A stretch of 64,000 nucleotides of DNA from Radiobacillus deserti (GCF_007301515.1 NZ_CP041666.1:496001-560000); one strand, 5' to 3'. Counted from the stretch's first letter, positions 16,211 to 24,691 are shown. Translations and numbers: made by a program. Notes: generated by a model from the letters alone, not told the origin.

Positions 16211-17095
16211 TTATTCCTCCTCTTGACTGAACTCCTCCATAATCTTATTCGAACTCTTCCTCCGATCAAAGTACCTGGAAACACGAATTTTATACTCCAA
16301 GTTCTGCTGATAATCTTCTGAAAATACACAGGCATAGAGTACGTCTAAAATGAAACAGATGGAGTCATTCAAGCTAAAGCTTCCTATTTTAGAAAATAGC
16401 CTTTCCCTGGTAGTAATTCGAAATAGACAATCTGCATATTCGGAGAGTGTATTATCTCCAATACTTGTTAATACAATAATCGGTGTTTTTCTTTTTTGTA
16501 GCATTGGGATAAGATTAATCGTATTTTTGGTTTCGCCACTATACGAAATAATAATAGCGCAAGTATCGGCGTCAGAATTTGCTGCTTCATATTCTGGATC
16601 AAGCGTGGCTAATTCTACCTTTCTACCAATTCGATTCATCTTGGATTTGAAGTCATGACAGAGAATGAGATTATTATGGATAGAAAATATTTTAATCGTT
16701 TTTGCCTTTTTTAATAATGTAGTAGCCTTTTGTAAATCGGTGGTATTAATCAATGACAAGGTGTCTGCAATGGTCATTTGATTCAATAGCGCCATCTTGT
16801 TGGCGATTGTCATAACATTATCTTGTTCCTGGAAGGGAAAGTTGGCATCAATGTCATTAAAGTGACGATTCAAGTAGTCAATTTCCTCTAGAAACGTGTC
16901 CCTTAACTCCGTCCAACCGTTATAACCAAGCTTTTTTCCTACGCGGATTAGGGTAGAAGGATGGGTATAGGTTTCGTTCGATATTTGTTTTACCGTTTTA
17001 TGTTCAATCAGTTCTCTTTGTTCAAACATATAATCAATGATTGCTTGTTCAGAGGGAGAAAATAGATCCTCTTTCATTTTTTCCGTCAATAGCAT
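16211..17095 (-). CDS. RpiR/MurR family transcriptional regulator
   Basis: This sugar-phosphate-responsive regulator has about 294 residues. The N-terminal helix-turn-helix (residues 8-75, FSPSEQAIIDYM and STLIRVGKKLGYNGWTELR) is followed by an SIS domain (about 115-260). The SIS domain shows CAIIISYSGETKNT, the usual phosphosugar-binding Ser-Gly-Glu-Thr loop, and IIVLTSIGDNTLSEYAD. The frame is open to 17164, but that start lies inside the operator region. The ATG at 17095 gives the usual N-terminus, with a modest GGTGGTGA site. It is divergent from a GH4 6-phospho-beta-glucosidase, whose gene it probably controls through the palindrome at 17164. Confidence 0.9.
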   Translation of the reverse strand: MLLTEKMKEDLFSPSEQAIIDYMFEQRELIEHKTVKQISNETYTHPSTLIRVGKKLGYNGWTELRDTFLEEIDYLNRHFNDIDANFPFQEQDNVMTIANKMALLNQMTIADTLSLINTTDLQKATTLLKKAKTIKIFSIHNNLILCHDFKSKMNRIGRKVELATLDPEYEAANSDADTCAIIISYSGETKNTINLIPMLQKRKTPIIVLTSIGDNTLSEYADCLFRITTRERLFSKIGSFSLNDSICFILDVLYACVFSEDYQQNLEYKIRVSRYFDRRKSSNKIMEEFSQEEE

Positions 17096-17150
17096 AGACT
17101 TCACCACCACAGGAATTTGTAAGAACAATTTTACTACTCTAATAGTACCT

Positions 17151-17207
17151 TTTGTGAATGCCATTTACAAAAATTGCGTAATTTTGTAAACGAATTTGCG
17201 AATGCCA
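17151..17207. promoter_or_regulatory. Operator region between the RpiR gene and licH
   Basis: TTTACAAAA (17164-17172) and TTTTGTAAA (17182-17190) form a palindrome around a nine-base centre. It is flanked by direct repeats TTTGTGAATGCCA (17151-17163) and TTTGCGAATGCCA (17195-17207), 44 bp apart, or about four helical turns. This is the only strong symmetric site in the divergent region, so it is the likely RpiR operator. Confidence 0.65.
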
Positions 17208-17228
17208 AATGATAATCTCTCTCTCATA

Positions 17229-17256
17229 TTGAATCGCTTTCATGTTTTTTTATAAT
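17229..17256 (+). promoter_or_regulatory. licH promoter with candidate cre
   Basis: TTGAAT (17229-17234) and TATAAT (17251-17256) are 16 bp apart. TTGAATCGCTTTCA (17229-17242) matches the CcpA cre consensus at 12 of 14 positions and overlaps the -35. Confidence 0.65.
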
Positions 17257-17280
17257 AGATTTGAAGAGGAGGAGATTGTG

Positions 17281-18663
17281 ATGACAAAAGGTGTTAAAAT
17301 CGTAACCATTGGTGGAGGAAGTAGCTACACTCCAGAATTAATGGAAGGGTTTATTAAAAGGTATGAGGAGTTACCAATAAGAGAAATTTGGCTTGTGGAT
17401 ATAGAAGAAGGACAAGAAAAGCTGAATATTGTAGGGGAAATGGCTCAGCGTATGTGGGATGCTTCTCCTTACGATGTGAAAGTTCACTTAACGTTAGATA
17501 GAAGAGAAGCATTGAAGGATGCGGACTTTGTTACAACTCAATTCCGAGTGGGATTATTAGACGCTCGTGTTAAGGATGAGAGGGTTCCATTGTCCTATGG
17601 GATGGCAGGTCAAGAAACGAATGGGGCTGGTGGAATCTTTAAGGCACTAAGAACGATTCCTGTCATTTTAAATATTGTGGAAGATATGAAGGAACTATGT
17701 CCAAATGCTTGGCTCATCAATTTTACAAATCCAAGTGGAATGGTGACGGATGCCATCATTCGTTATGGCGGATGGGAAAAAGTAATCGGTTTGTGTAATG
17801 TTCCCGTTATGGCTATGATGACCGAATCGAAACTAATAGAAAAAGACCCTAAGGAATTAATCTATTCATTTGCGGGATTAAATCATTTTCACTGGCATCG
17901 AGTGCAGGATTTAGCTGGGAATGACGTGACGGGGCAAATCATTGATAAGATGTATGATGAAGAAAACGGCATGCCAGCAAATATTCATGGTGTTCCGTTC
18001 TTCAAGGAACAATTAAAACAGATGAATCTTATCCCATGTGGGTATCATCGTTATTATTACCGTTCAGAAGAGATGTTGAATCATATGTTAGAAGAATATA
18101 ACGACCCTAATGTAGGGACGAGAGCACAACAGGTTAAACAAACAGAAGCGGAACTATTCGAATTGTACAAAGACCCTACTCTAAGCGAGAAGCCTGAGCA
18201 GCTCGCTAAACGTGGTGGTGCCTACTATTCAGACGCTGCTTGCGAAACGATTGCATCTATTTATGCAAATAAAAATACACCAATTGTGGTTTCTACGAAA
18301 AACGATGGCGCGGTTCCTGATCTTGATCCTGAGGATGTAGTAGAGGTAACAGCATACATCGGTGCGGCAGGTGCTAGGCCAATTGCTTTCGGTTCCTTGG
18401 AGCCAGCGCAAAAAGGGTGGTTACAGCTTATGAAGAATATGGAACTGTGTGTGGAAGAGGCAGCTGTAACGGGTGACTACGGTATATTATTGCAAGCATT
18501 TATTATTAATCCGCTAATTCCTAGTGGGGAAACAGCTATTCATGTGTTACATGAATTACTACTTGCCCATAAAAACCACTTACCACAATTTGCTGACAAA
18601 ATTCAAGAATTAGAAGCGGCTGGAGTGGAAGTAAAGGACGAAGTAGTACGCAGCTTACAATAA
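17281..18663 (+). CDS. licH: 6-phospho-beta-glucosidase, glycoside hydrolase family 4
   Basis: This is an NAD- and metal-dependent cytoplasmic hydrolase of PTS-delivered disaccharide phosphates. The N-terminal Rossmann motif is VKIVTIGGGSSYTPELMEGF. GQETNGAGGIFKALRTIP and WLINFTNPSGMVT follow. The metal ligands are the cysteine of GLCNVPVM (about residue 173) and the histidine of LNHFHWHR (about 204). It closely resembles B. subtilis LicH. A longer frame from 17242 overlaps the -10 box; the ATG at 17281 follows GAGGAGGAG. It stands alone and is controlled by the divergent RpiR regulator. It would draw substrate from the same beta-glucoside permeases encoded at 2.9-8 kb. GH4 contains several specificities, so the exact sugar is inferred. 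Confidence 0.94.
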   Translation: MTKGVKIVTIGGGSSYTPELMEGFIKRYEELPIREIWLVDIEEGQEKLNIVGEMAQRMWDASPYDVKVHLTLDRREALKDADFVTTQFRVGLLDARVKDERVPLSYGMAGQETNGAGGIFKALRTIPVILNIVEDMKELCPNAWLINFTNPSGMVTDAIIRYGGWEKVIGLCNVPVMAMMTESKLIEKDPKELIYSFAGLNHFHWHRVQDLAGNDVTGQIIDKMYDEENGMPANIHGVPFFKEQLKQMNLIPCGYHRYYYRSEEMLNHMLEEYNDPNVGTRAQQVKQTEAELFELYKDPTLSEKPEQLAKRGGAYYSDAACETIASIYANKNTPIVVSTKNDGAVPDLDPEDVVEVTAYIGAAGARPIAFGSLEPAQKGWLQLMKNMELCVEEAAVTGDYGILLQAFIINPLIPSGETAIHVLHELLLAHKNHLPQFADKIQELEAAGVEVKDEVVRSLQ

Positions 18664-18665
18664 TG

Positions 18666-18695
18666 AAAATACTCCCCTTTAGGGGAGTATTTTTG
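18666..18695. terminator. Bidirectional terminator between licH and the betaine-binding gene
   Basis: AAAATACTCCCC pairs with GGGGAGTATTTT around a four-base loop. It lies between convergent genes and has T-runs on both sides. Confidence 0.9.
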
Positions 18696-18706
18696 ATTTA
18701 TAATGT

Positions 18707-19645
18707 TTATTCTGCAGGCTTAAGATCTTCAATAGAATCAATATCCATATATTTTGGTACAACTAGTCCGATTTTAGCACCTACTAAGTTTTCACCTAAG
18801 TCTTCGAATTTACCTTCAAATTTTTTATAAAAGTCTCCGTGTGTTACTGGCATCCATGGGGCTAGTGAAGCATCCCCATCCCCTGTTGCAATCGCTTGGA
18901 ACATAACAGACGGATCAACCGGGGTTAACGTAACATCATATCCTTGGTCTTCTAGTACAATCTTAGCAACATTTGCGGATGAACGCTCTGTATCCCAAGG
19001 AGTTAAGACTAACTCAATAGAAGTTCCATCTACTTTTTCCACACCTTCTATCCATTTAGCTACTGTGTCTTTGTTATCTTCAACCCACTGTTGAGCAGCC
19101 TCTTCAAACGATGAATCTTGTGCAGCGAGCATTACTTCCTCCATGTCAGCTGGTTCCCACTTGAATCGGTCTAAAATCGTGTACGCCTCAGGCATGTCTT
19201 CTTTTAACCCTTTTCTTGCGATGGTTGCAATGTGTTCTACATCTCCATATACGTTCTTAGGATCTTCTAAATATTTTAAATCCCACTTTGCGAACATATA
19301 GTGAGGGGTCCAGCCAGCTACGATAATGGGTTCTTCATTATCAATCGCATCCCCAAGTTCTGTTAACATCGCACCAGTGGAAGCTTTTTCCTGCTCCCAT
19401 CCAGCTAGATTTTCATATTCATTTAAAGCATTGTCTGTGGATTGCGTAATTCCTGCGCCGGGTTCAATCCCTGTAATCGTATAATCAATTTCTTTTCCTA
19501 CATTAACAGACGCTTCTTTCTTTTCACCGTTGCTATCGGAAGATTCTTTCGAACCAGAGTCGTCTTCCCCACAGCCGGCAGCTACTAAAAGTGATAAAGA
19601 TACACTTGCAACTACCCCGATTTTTTTCCATTTAGATGTAAGCAT
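18707..19645 (-). CDS. Glycine betaine ABC transporter substrate-binding lipoprotein (OpuAC-like)
   Basis: This extracellular, lipid-anchored binding protein for quaternary amines has about 312 residues. The signal peptide (MLTSKWKKIGVVASVSLSLL) ends in a lipobox AAGCG, and an acidic linker follows. The mature part has the OpuAC pattern: WTPHYMFAKWDLKYLEDP, IATIARKGL, and the second-lobe repeat VDPSVMFQAIATGDGDASLAPWMPVTH. The frame extends to 19687, but the ATG at 19645 has GGGGAG at a suitable distance. No ATPase or permease gene is adjacent, so it is an orphan that must pair with a transporter encoded elsewhere. A motif shared with the BCCT/tetR intergenic region lies upstream. Ligand specificity (betaine, carnitine, choline) is not resolved. 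Confidence 0.9.
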   Translation of the reverse strand: MLTSKWKKIGVVASVSLSLLVAAGCGEDDSGSKESSDSNGEKKEASVNVGKEIDYTITGIEPGAGITQSTDNALNEYENLAGWEQEKASTGAMLTELGDAIDNEEPIIVAGWTPHYMFAKWDLKYLEDPKNVYGDVEHIATIARKGLKEDMPEAYTILDRFKWEPADMEEVMLAAQDSSFEEAAQQWVEDNKDTVAKWIEGVEKVDGTSIELVLTPWDTERSSANVAKIVLEDQGYDVTLTPVDPSVMFQAIATGDGDASLAPWMPVTHGDFYKKFEGKFEDLGENLVGAKIGLVVPKYMDIDSIEDLKPAE

Positions 19646-19781
19646 GTTATAGCACTCCCCTTTTACTTTTCTGTTATAACCATTCATTAGTACATGCTAA
19701 GAAGTAAGTATCATTCCTTATTTAATGGTAAATTTTTTTGAAAAACAGTACAAACTGTAAAAACAATCATTCTATAATGTA

Positions 19782-19797
19782 TAGAACGTTCATTCTA
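19782..19797. promoter_or_regulatory. Candidate TetR operator before the betaine-binding gene
   Basis: TAGAACGTTCATTCTA is nearly palindromic and differs from TAGAACGACCATTCTA at 21511-21526 only at its two central bases. It lies about 140 bp upstream of the lipoprotein start. A firm promoter was not placed here. Confidence 0.6.
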
Positions 19798-19945
19798 ATT
19801 GAGGCGGGATTTGTACTTGGCATTCCTTTAATTTCTTCCTTTTGCTCTGTTTAACAACCTTACTTGCAATTTCTTAGCCAAAAGGTTCAGTTTCAGATTA
19901 AGCAAAGTAACAATGTTGGAATTCCCGTTTCGTATAACGATTAAA

Positions 19946-19980
19946 CATGAAGAAAGAGGAGTGTCTACTATACACTCCTC
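19946..19980 (-). terminator. Terminator after the BCCT transporter gene
   Basis: On the minus strand GAGGAGTGT pairs with ACACTCCTC around seven bases, followed by TTTCTTCAT. Confidence 0.8.
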
Positions 19981-19990
19981 CATGGTGAAA

Positions 19991-21469
19991 TTATTTTCGG
20001 TAATCTTCTCTCAAAGCTTTTGTTAAAGAAATAATCATAATCAATAGTATAAAAATGAAAGGGAACGCTGATACAATGGAAGCAGTCTGTAAAGCGCCTA
20101 GTCCTCCTGACGCAAGAAGAACAGATGCTGTAGCTGCTTGAATGACTCCCCAGGTTAGTTTTACAGCATTCGGAGGGTTGAGATTCCCATTTGTGCTTTG
20201 CATACCTAACACGAAGGTGGCGGAATCAGCGGATGTTACAAAGAAGGTTCCGATCAACACCAATGCTAGAACCGTCACGATAGTACCAAACGGAAGGGAA
20301 GAGAACATCCCAAACATTGCTTCCTCCGTAGCTAAGTCCGTTAACCCTTTATTTATACCTTCCGTTTCTTGAAAGAGACTGCTACCACCGAAGACAGCAA
20401 ACCATAATACACAGAAGACAGTAGGAATGACAAGGACTCCGGTAACAAATTCACGTATGGTTCGACCTTTAGAAATTCTCGCGATAAATGTTCCGACAAA
20501 TGGGGACCATGCGATAAACCATGCCCAATAAAAAACGGTCCAGTCCTTAATCCACTGCTTATACTGAGGATCATTAGAGGTGAATCTAAAGCTATCTGCA
20601 GGAATACTTTTAAAATATGAAATAGTTGTCTTGGCAAAGGTTTCGAATAAATACCCAGTTGGCCCAAGTATAATCGTTAAAACAAGCAAAATAATTGCTA
20701 AAATAATATTTATGTTACTCAAGTACTTAATTCCTCGGCTGATGCCGGACCATGCGGAAATCATAAAAAGAACTGTCACAATGAGAATAATGATGAACTT
20801 AGTTGTCATCGTATTTTCAATGTCTGAAATAAAGGCAAGTCCACCGCCGATTTGAGAGGCTCCTAGTCCAAGAGAAGTTGCTACACCGAATATGGTCGCA
20901 AAAACTGCGATGATATCAATTATTTTTCCAATTACTCCATTCACTTTATCTCCTAAGAGAGGTTGAAAAGTTGCACTAATAACCCCAGGAACTTCTCGTC
21001 TGAATTTGAAATAAGCAATGGAAAGGGCGATGATGGTATAGATGCCCCATGTGTGAAAACCCCAATGGAATGCGGAATATCTTAAGGCTTTTTTAGCTGC
21101 CTCTATCGTCTCAGGCTCTGCTTCAGGAGGAGCAGCAAAATGGACGAGAGGTTCTGCGGATCCCCAAAATATAATTCCGATTCCCATTCCAGCACTAAAT
21201 AACATAGCTAACCATGATAAACGGCTGTATTCAGGCTGATCCTCTGGTTTCCCAAGCTTCATTTTTCCGTATCGACTAACTATTAAATAAATGCAATAGA
21301 CAAGAAATATCGTAACAGAGAAGATATATAACCAACCAAATTTATCCGTTAAAAAGGATTGGGTAGAAGTCGACACATAATTAAGGTTTTTAGGTGCGAT
21401 TGCACCCCACAGAACAAAAATAATAGAGATAAATAAAGATATCCAAAAAACATTTGTTACTTTTTTCAC
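19991..21469 (-). CDS. opuD: BCCT family glycine betaine transporter
   Basis: This sodium-coupled membrane transporter accumulates glycine betaine or related osmolytes. It has about 492 residues and twelve membrane segments. The family hallmarks are GMGIGIIFWGSAEP (glycine stretch of segment 3), HWGFHTWGIYTI, and the aromatic substrate cage run FYWAWFIAWSPFVGTFIARIS in segment 8. A GTG at 21478 is part of AAGGTG. The next in-frame GTG at 21469, which begins MKKVTNVFWISLF, is better placed. The gene is divergent from a TetR regulator, with a 16-bp operator-like site between them. OpuD and BetL-type proteins are both possible; substrate is inferred from the family and the betaine-binding neighbour. 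Confidence 0.92.
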   Translation of the reverse strand: MKKVTNVFWISLFISIIFVLWGAIAPKNLNYVSTSTQSFLTDKFGWLYIFSVTIFLVYCIYLIVSRYGKMKLGKPEDQPEYSRLSWLAMLFSAGMGIGIIFWGSAEPLVHFAAPPEAEPETIEAAKKALRYSAFHWGFHTWGIYTIIALSIAYFKFRREVPGVISATFQPLLGDKVNGVIGKIIDIIAVFATIFGVATSLGLGASQIGGGLAFISDIENTMTTKFIIILIVTVLFMISAWSGISRGIKYLSNINIILAIILLVLTIILGPTGYLFETFAKTTISYFKSIPADSFRFTSNDPQYKQWIKDWTVFYWAWFIAWSPFVGTFIARISKGRTIREFVTGVLVIPTVFCVLWFAVFGGSSLFQETEGINKGLTDLATEEAMFGMFSSLPFGTIVTVLALVLIGTFFVTSADSATFVLGMQSTNGNLNPPNAVKLTWGVIQAATASVLLASGGLGALQTASIVSAFPFIFILLIMIISLTKALREDYRK

Positions 21470-21510
21470 AAAAATCACCTTTCTGAGATTGTATAATCCT
21501 GAAATATGGG

Positions 21511-21526
21511 TAGAACGACCATTCTA
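21511..21526. promoter_or_regulatory. Candidate TetR operator in the BCCT/tetR divergent region
   Basis: TAGAACGACCATTCTA is an imperfect palindrome matching the site before the betaine-binding lipoprotein at 14 of 16 bases. A related half-site ATGGGTGTTCTA (21640-21651) overlaps the end of the tetR -10 (TATAAT, 21636-21641). Confidence 0.65.
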
Positions 21527-21674
21527 GTTTTAACATAAGAATGGGATTCTATCAAATTTTTAGTCTAATTTTGTCGAAGGAGAAAGGCGATACGAAAATG
21601 GTTGACTATAAAAATAAGATATTGATACGCTATAGTATAATGGGTGTTCTATCTAATTAAAGGAGAAGTTGGGC

Positions 21675-22229
21675 ATGAGTGGGTCCTCTAAAAAAGAAGC
21701 ATTACTTAAGGTAGCGGAACGATTATTTTATGAGCACGGATTTCGAGGAGTAGGTTTGAAGCAAATCATTCGTGAAGCAAATGTAGCAACGATGACACTT
21801 TATAATCATTTTCCTTCCAAAGATAATTTGGTTGAAGAAGTACTTAAGAAGCGCGAAGAGCGCTATTGGTCGTATTTGGATTCGTCTGTTGAGTTGGATT
21901 CAGACTCTCCCTTCATCCTGGCAGTGGAAGCACATGGCAGGTGGTTAAAAGAAGAGTCTTACAAAGGTGATATGTTTCTACGAGCGATTGAAGATTATGC
22001 AGGAACGAATAATGAAATTGAAAAGATCGCAAGAGGGCATAAAGCTAAATTACTTGAGTATTTTCAACAATTAGCCCAGAAGAAAGGGAAAGAAAACGAA
22101 TTGGATATAGCAATTCAAATGACATTGTTATTGGAAGGTACCACTTCGATGACGCCGTTAATTGGCGCGGAAAAGGCAACGGAGTATTCCATTGCGATGG
22201 CGAAGACGCTTGTTCAACAATCCTTATAA
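21675..22229 (+). CDS. TetR/AcrR family regulator next to betaine transporter
   Basis: This DNA-binding repressor has 184 residues. The N-terminal helix-turn-helix is KEALLKVAERLFYEHGFRGV, then LKQIIREANVATMTLYNHFPSKDNLVEEVL, a standard TetR pattern. The C-terminal ligand domain is unassigned. An upstream TTG at 21669 is in frame, but the ATG at 21675 is better spaced from AAAGGAG. The gene is divergent from the BCCT transporter. Sites of the same sequence occur in this intergenic region and before the betaine-binding lipoprotein, so it probably controls both and perhaps itself. In B. subtilis betaine uptake is controlled by other regulator types (OpcR, GbsR), so TetR control here is notable but unproven. 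Confidence 0.9.
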   Translation: MSGSSKKEALLKVAERLFYEHGFRGVGLKQIIREANVATMTLYNHFPSKDNLVEEVLKKREERYWSYLDSSVELDSDSPFILAVEAHGRWLKEESYKGDMFLRAIEDYAGTNNEIEKIARGHKAKLLEYFQQLAQKKGKENELDIAIQMTLLLEGTTSMTPLIGAEKATEYSIAMAKTLVQQSL

Positions 22230-22239
22230 ACTTCTATAT

Positions 22240-22273
22240 AAATAGGATGTCTTTATCGGAGGCATCCTATTTT
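22240..22273 (+). terminator. Terminator after tetR
   Basis: AAATAGGATG pairs with CATCCTATTTT around a 14-base loop with a T-tail. Confidence 0.75.
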
Positions 22274-22386
22274 AGTAGTCTTATACATTTTTTATAACTT
22301 AAATGATGATTTATAATGTAAGGGAGAACTTAGTTCTCTAGCAGATGATTTTTGTAGATTTCCTTTAACGAAAAGGAGGCCTAATC

Positions 22387-22701
22387 GTGGAATTAGTTCT
22401 AAAAGAAAAAGCTAAACATGCATTGCAAGATCTGGACTTAGCATCCAATGAAGGTATTCGTTTGGAAGCAAGATTTGTTGGGAGCTGTTCCATTTATGTA
22501 GACCATTATCTTTGGATAGATTCTAAAACAGAAGCGGATGATCTGTACATGGTTGATTCTATTCCTTTTTTAGTTTCTAGTGAGTCGAAACAACATTTAC
22601 CAGAGAAGCTGATTTTGAATTATAATCAATCATTAGGGTATAAATTATCATCGCCTGAGGAAACGTTTACATATAATCTCAGCATTAAAAGAAGAGGCTA
22701 G
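22387..22701 (+). CDS. HesB/YqkB-fold iron-sulfur biosynthesis family protein
   Basis: This small soluble protein of 104 residues has the pattern of the Bacillus YqkB-like branch of the HesB/IscA fold. It has an N-terminal helix, a strand region with a single cysteine (FVGSCSIYVD), then DSIPFLVSSES, and a C-terminal LNYNQSLGYKLSSPEETF. The C-terminal Cys-X-Cys of true A-type Fe-S carriers is absent, so cluster carrying is doubtful. The GTG start follows AAAGGAGG. It is monocistronic between terminators. The assignment rests on pattern resemblance, not a search. Confidence 0.68.
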   Translation: MELVLKEKAKHALQDLDLASNEGIRLEARFVGSCSIYVDHYLWIDSKTEADDLYMVDSIPFLVSSESKQHLPEKLILNYNQSLGYKLSSPEETFTYNLSIKRRG

Positions 22702-22730
22702 ATAGCGAATGTACGAAATGGATAGAATGG

Positions 22731-22766
22731 GGAAGAGCACTCTTGAATGGAAGGGTGCTCTTTTCA
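22731..22766 (+). terminator. Terminator after the HesB-like gene
   Basis: GAAGAGCAC pairs with GTGCTCTTTTC around a purine-rich loop, with a T-run. Confidence 0.8.
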
Positions 22767-22925
22767 TGCGAAAAAAATAACATCAAATGATAATCTTATA
22801 GAGGGATTCTTTGTTTATGGAAGCAGGAAAACATATGGTTCTTTTCCTCCTACTTACACTCCGTATTGGCAACAAATGTAAACGGTCAGAACTATAAAAA
22901 AGTCATTCTCTTACGAAGGAGATGG

Positions 22926-23528
22926 CTATGCATTTCCTTCACTATGGTGTTTTAAAACAATGGGGTCAGCGGGCTGGATATGCAAAATTTGGATCAATTG
23001 CTCCGCCATATATGCAGGCGTATATTTGAACCCAGCTTGAATCCACTCCATAATTAAGCCGAATATGGCATACGCATAATAACTCGTCAATAAATCTGGT
23101 TCTACATCGCTTTTAGCAAGTGTCATTTCTAAATCCTCTTTCGCAAGCTGTTTCAACACATCACATATTTTTTGTTGAAAGCCTGGGATAGCATTAGAAG
23201 ATACAATGCTACTGTAAAATCTAGAATAAGCATACACATGTTCAAAGATTTTGATTTTGGATGCCGTTAGCTCCTGTACATATAACCTATCTATATTTTG
23301 ATAAGGAGAACGATAGGATCGCATGAAATCATTCAGGACATTATCTATTAAATCTTCTAGTAATTCATCTTTTGTTTGATAGTGTCTATAGAAGGTTCCG
23401 CGATTGAGATTGGCGTGTTGAACGATTTCTGTAATCGTTATTTTCTCGAAAGGGGACTGTTCCATTAGAAGTATTAATGCGTCCATTAATGCCATTTTTG
23501 ATTTGTTAATTCTTCGATCAACTGTCAT
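22926..23528 (-). CDS. TetR/AcrR family regulator divergent from SDR gene
   Basis: This repressor has about 200 residues. The N-terminal helix-turn-helix is KSKMALMDALILLMEQ, then ITITEIVQHANLNRGTFYRHYQTKDELL. The C-terminal half is helical, with the segment FGLIMEWIQAGFKYTP typical of the TetR_C branch near DhaS-like regulators. The ATG at 23528 has a GGTGA site; the frame opens two codons earlier with TTG. The gene is divergent from a short-chain dehydrogenase, which it probably regulates. GAACAA elements recur in the gap at about 23569 and 23610, but no clear operator palindrome was established. Confidence 0.88.
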   Translation of the reverse strand: MTVDRRINKSKMALMDALILLMEQSPFEKITITEIVQHANLNRGTFYRHYQTKDELLEDLIDNVLNDFMRSYRSPYQNIDRLYVQELTASKIKIFEHVYAYSRFYSSIVSSNAIPGFQQKICDVLKQLAKEDLEMTLAKSDVEPDLLTSYYAYAIFGLIMEWIQAGFKYTPAYMAEQLIQILHIQPADPIVLKHHSEGNA

Positions 23529-23703
23529 AGACAAATCACCGCCAATCTGTTCATTTTTCTTTTATATCGAACAAGTCCCAGCTTCCTTATACGTTTATGA
23601 ACAAATGGTATATCCTTTGCTCATTGTTACACTAAGTATAATACATTAAAATGAAGGTGTAAAAGTGAAATCGATTCCAAATACGATTGGGGAGGGATTC
23701 TTC

Positions 23704-24465
23704 GTGAGATTAAAAGATAAAGTAGCGGTTGTAACAGGTGCAGCTTCTGGTATGGGAAAAGAAATTGCGAAGCTATATGCCGTGGAAGGCGCAAAGGTAG
23801 TGTTGGCTGATTTAAACATAGAAGGCGTAGAAAAAGTAGTAGAAGAGATTACAATAAATGGTGGAACAGCTACAGGAGTAAAAGTGAATGTGGCGGAACT
23901 AGCAGATGTTGAAAACATGATTGATACTGCAGTCAATGAGTATGGCACGTTAGATATTCTCGTAAATAATGCAGGGATTATGGACGGGTTTGAACCAGTT
24001 GGCGATATTACGGATGAAAAATGGGACTTGCTTTTTGATATCAACACGAAAGGGGTCATGCGTGCAATGCGTAAAGCAATCCCTGTCTTTCTTGAAAAAG
24101 AGAGCGGTGTAATTATTAATACAGCATCTACTGGTGGGTTCAGTGGTGCGCATGCTGGTGCTACATACGGCGCTTCTAAGCATGCTGTAATCGGACTTAC
24201 GAAAAATACTGGCTTCATGTATGCGCAAAAAGGAATTCGTTGTAACGCGATTGCTCCAGGTTCAGTTGCAACCAATATTAGTTCTAGCATGAAGAATGTT
24301 AATGAGTTTGGAATGAGTCGAGCTGGACTAACCCATCAAGTGTCTCCGCGTGTTGGACAACCGGATGAAATTGCAAAGGCAGCGCTATTCTTGGCATCAG
24401 ATGAATCTAGCTTTGTGAATGGAACAGTTTTAACTGTCGATGGTGGATGGACAGCTGCATTTTAG
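23704..24465 (+). CDS. Short-chain dehydrogenase/reductase (classical SDR)
   Basis: This is an NAD(P)-dependent oxidoreductase of 253 residues. It shows the cofactor glycine motif VVTGAASGMGKEI, LADLNIEG (an acidic residue suggesting NAD preference), LVNNAGIM, the catalytic serine in INTASTGGF, and the Tyr-X-X-X-Lys in TYGASKHAVIGLT. It ends in DESSFVNGTVLTVDGGWTAAF, as in 3-oxoacyl-ACP reductase-like and glucose dehydrogenase-like SDRs. The frame opens at 23665, but GGGGAGGG eight bases before the GTG at 23704 gives the usual N-terminus. It is divergent from a TetR regulator. The substrate cannot be predicted. Confidence 0.9.
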   Translation: MRLKDKVAVVTGAASGMGKEIAKLYAVEGAKVVLADLNIEGVEKVVEEITINGGTATGVKVNVAELADVENMIDTAVNEYGTLDILVNNAGIMDGFEPVGDITDEKWDLLFDINTKGVMRAMRKAIPVFLEKESGVIINTASTGGFSGAHAGATYGASKHAVIGLTKNTGFMYAQKGIRCNAIAPGSVATNISSSMKNVNEFGMSRAGLTHQVSPRVGQPDEIAKAALFLASDESSFVNGTVLTVDGGWTAAF

Positions 24466-24483
24466 TAAAGTGTATGTTCAGAG

Positions 24484-24508
24484 CCCCTCTTTTAAGAGGG
24501 TTTTTTTT
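24484..24508 (+). terminator. Terminator after the SDR gene
   Basis: CCCCTCTTTTAAGAGGG is followed by eight T. Confidence 0.88.
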
Positions 24509-24644
24509 ATGGGCGAAAAAAATTCAAAAAAAATAAGCTAAAGAACTACTGATATGACAACTTTGAAAACAATGACGAAAAATGTCAAGATAAATATTTG
24601 CCAAAAGTTACTTGATTTTTTTTACTAGAATAGTAGAATAATTA

Positions 24645-24691
24645 ACACAATATGTTGTTGTAAATGTTAGTTTAAATACTGTATATAGTGT
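24645..24691. promoter_or_regulatory. Tandem NrdR boxes before the ribonucleotide reductase operon
   Basis: ACACAATATGTTGT (24645-24658) matches the NrdR box consensus ACACWATATNTTGT at every position. ACTGTATATAGTGT (24678-24691) matches in reverse orientation at 12 of 14. The starts are 33 bp apart, near three helical turns, as is usual for paired boxes. They overlap a candidate promoter (TTGTTG, 16 bp, TACTGT). Confidence 0.85.

Noticed and set aside
21572..21578. Single Spo0A-box core TGTCGAA before tetR
   Set aside because: A lone 7-mer is expected several times by chance in 64 kb; it has no phased partner.
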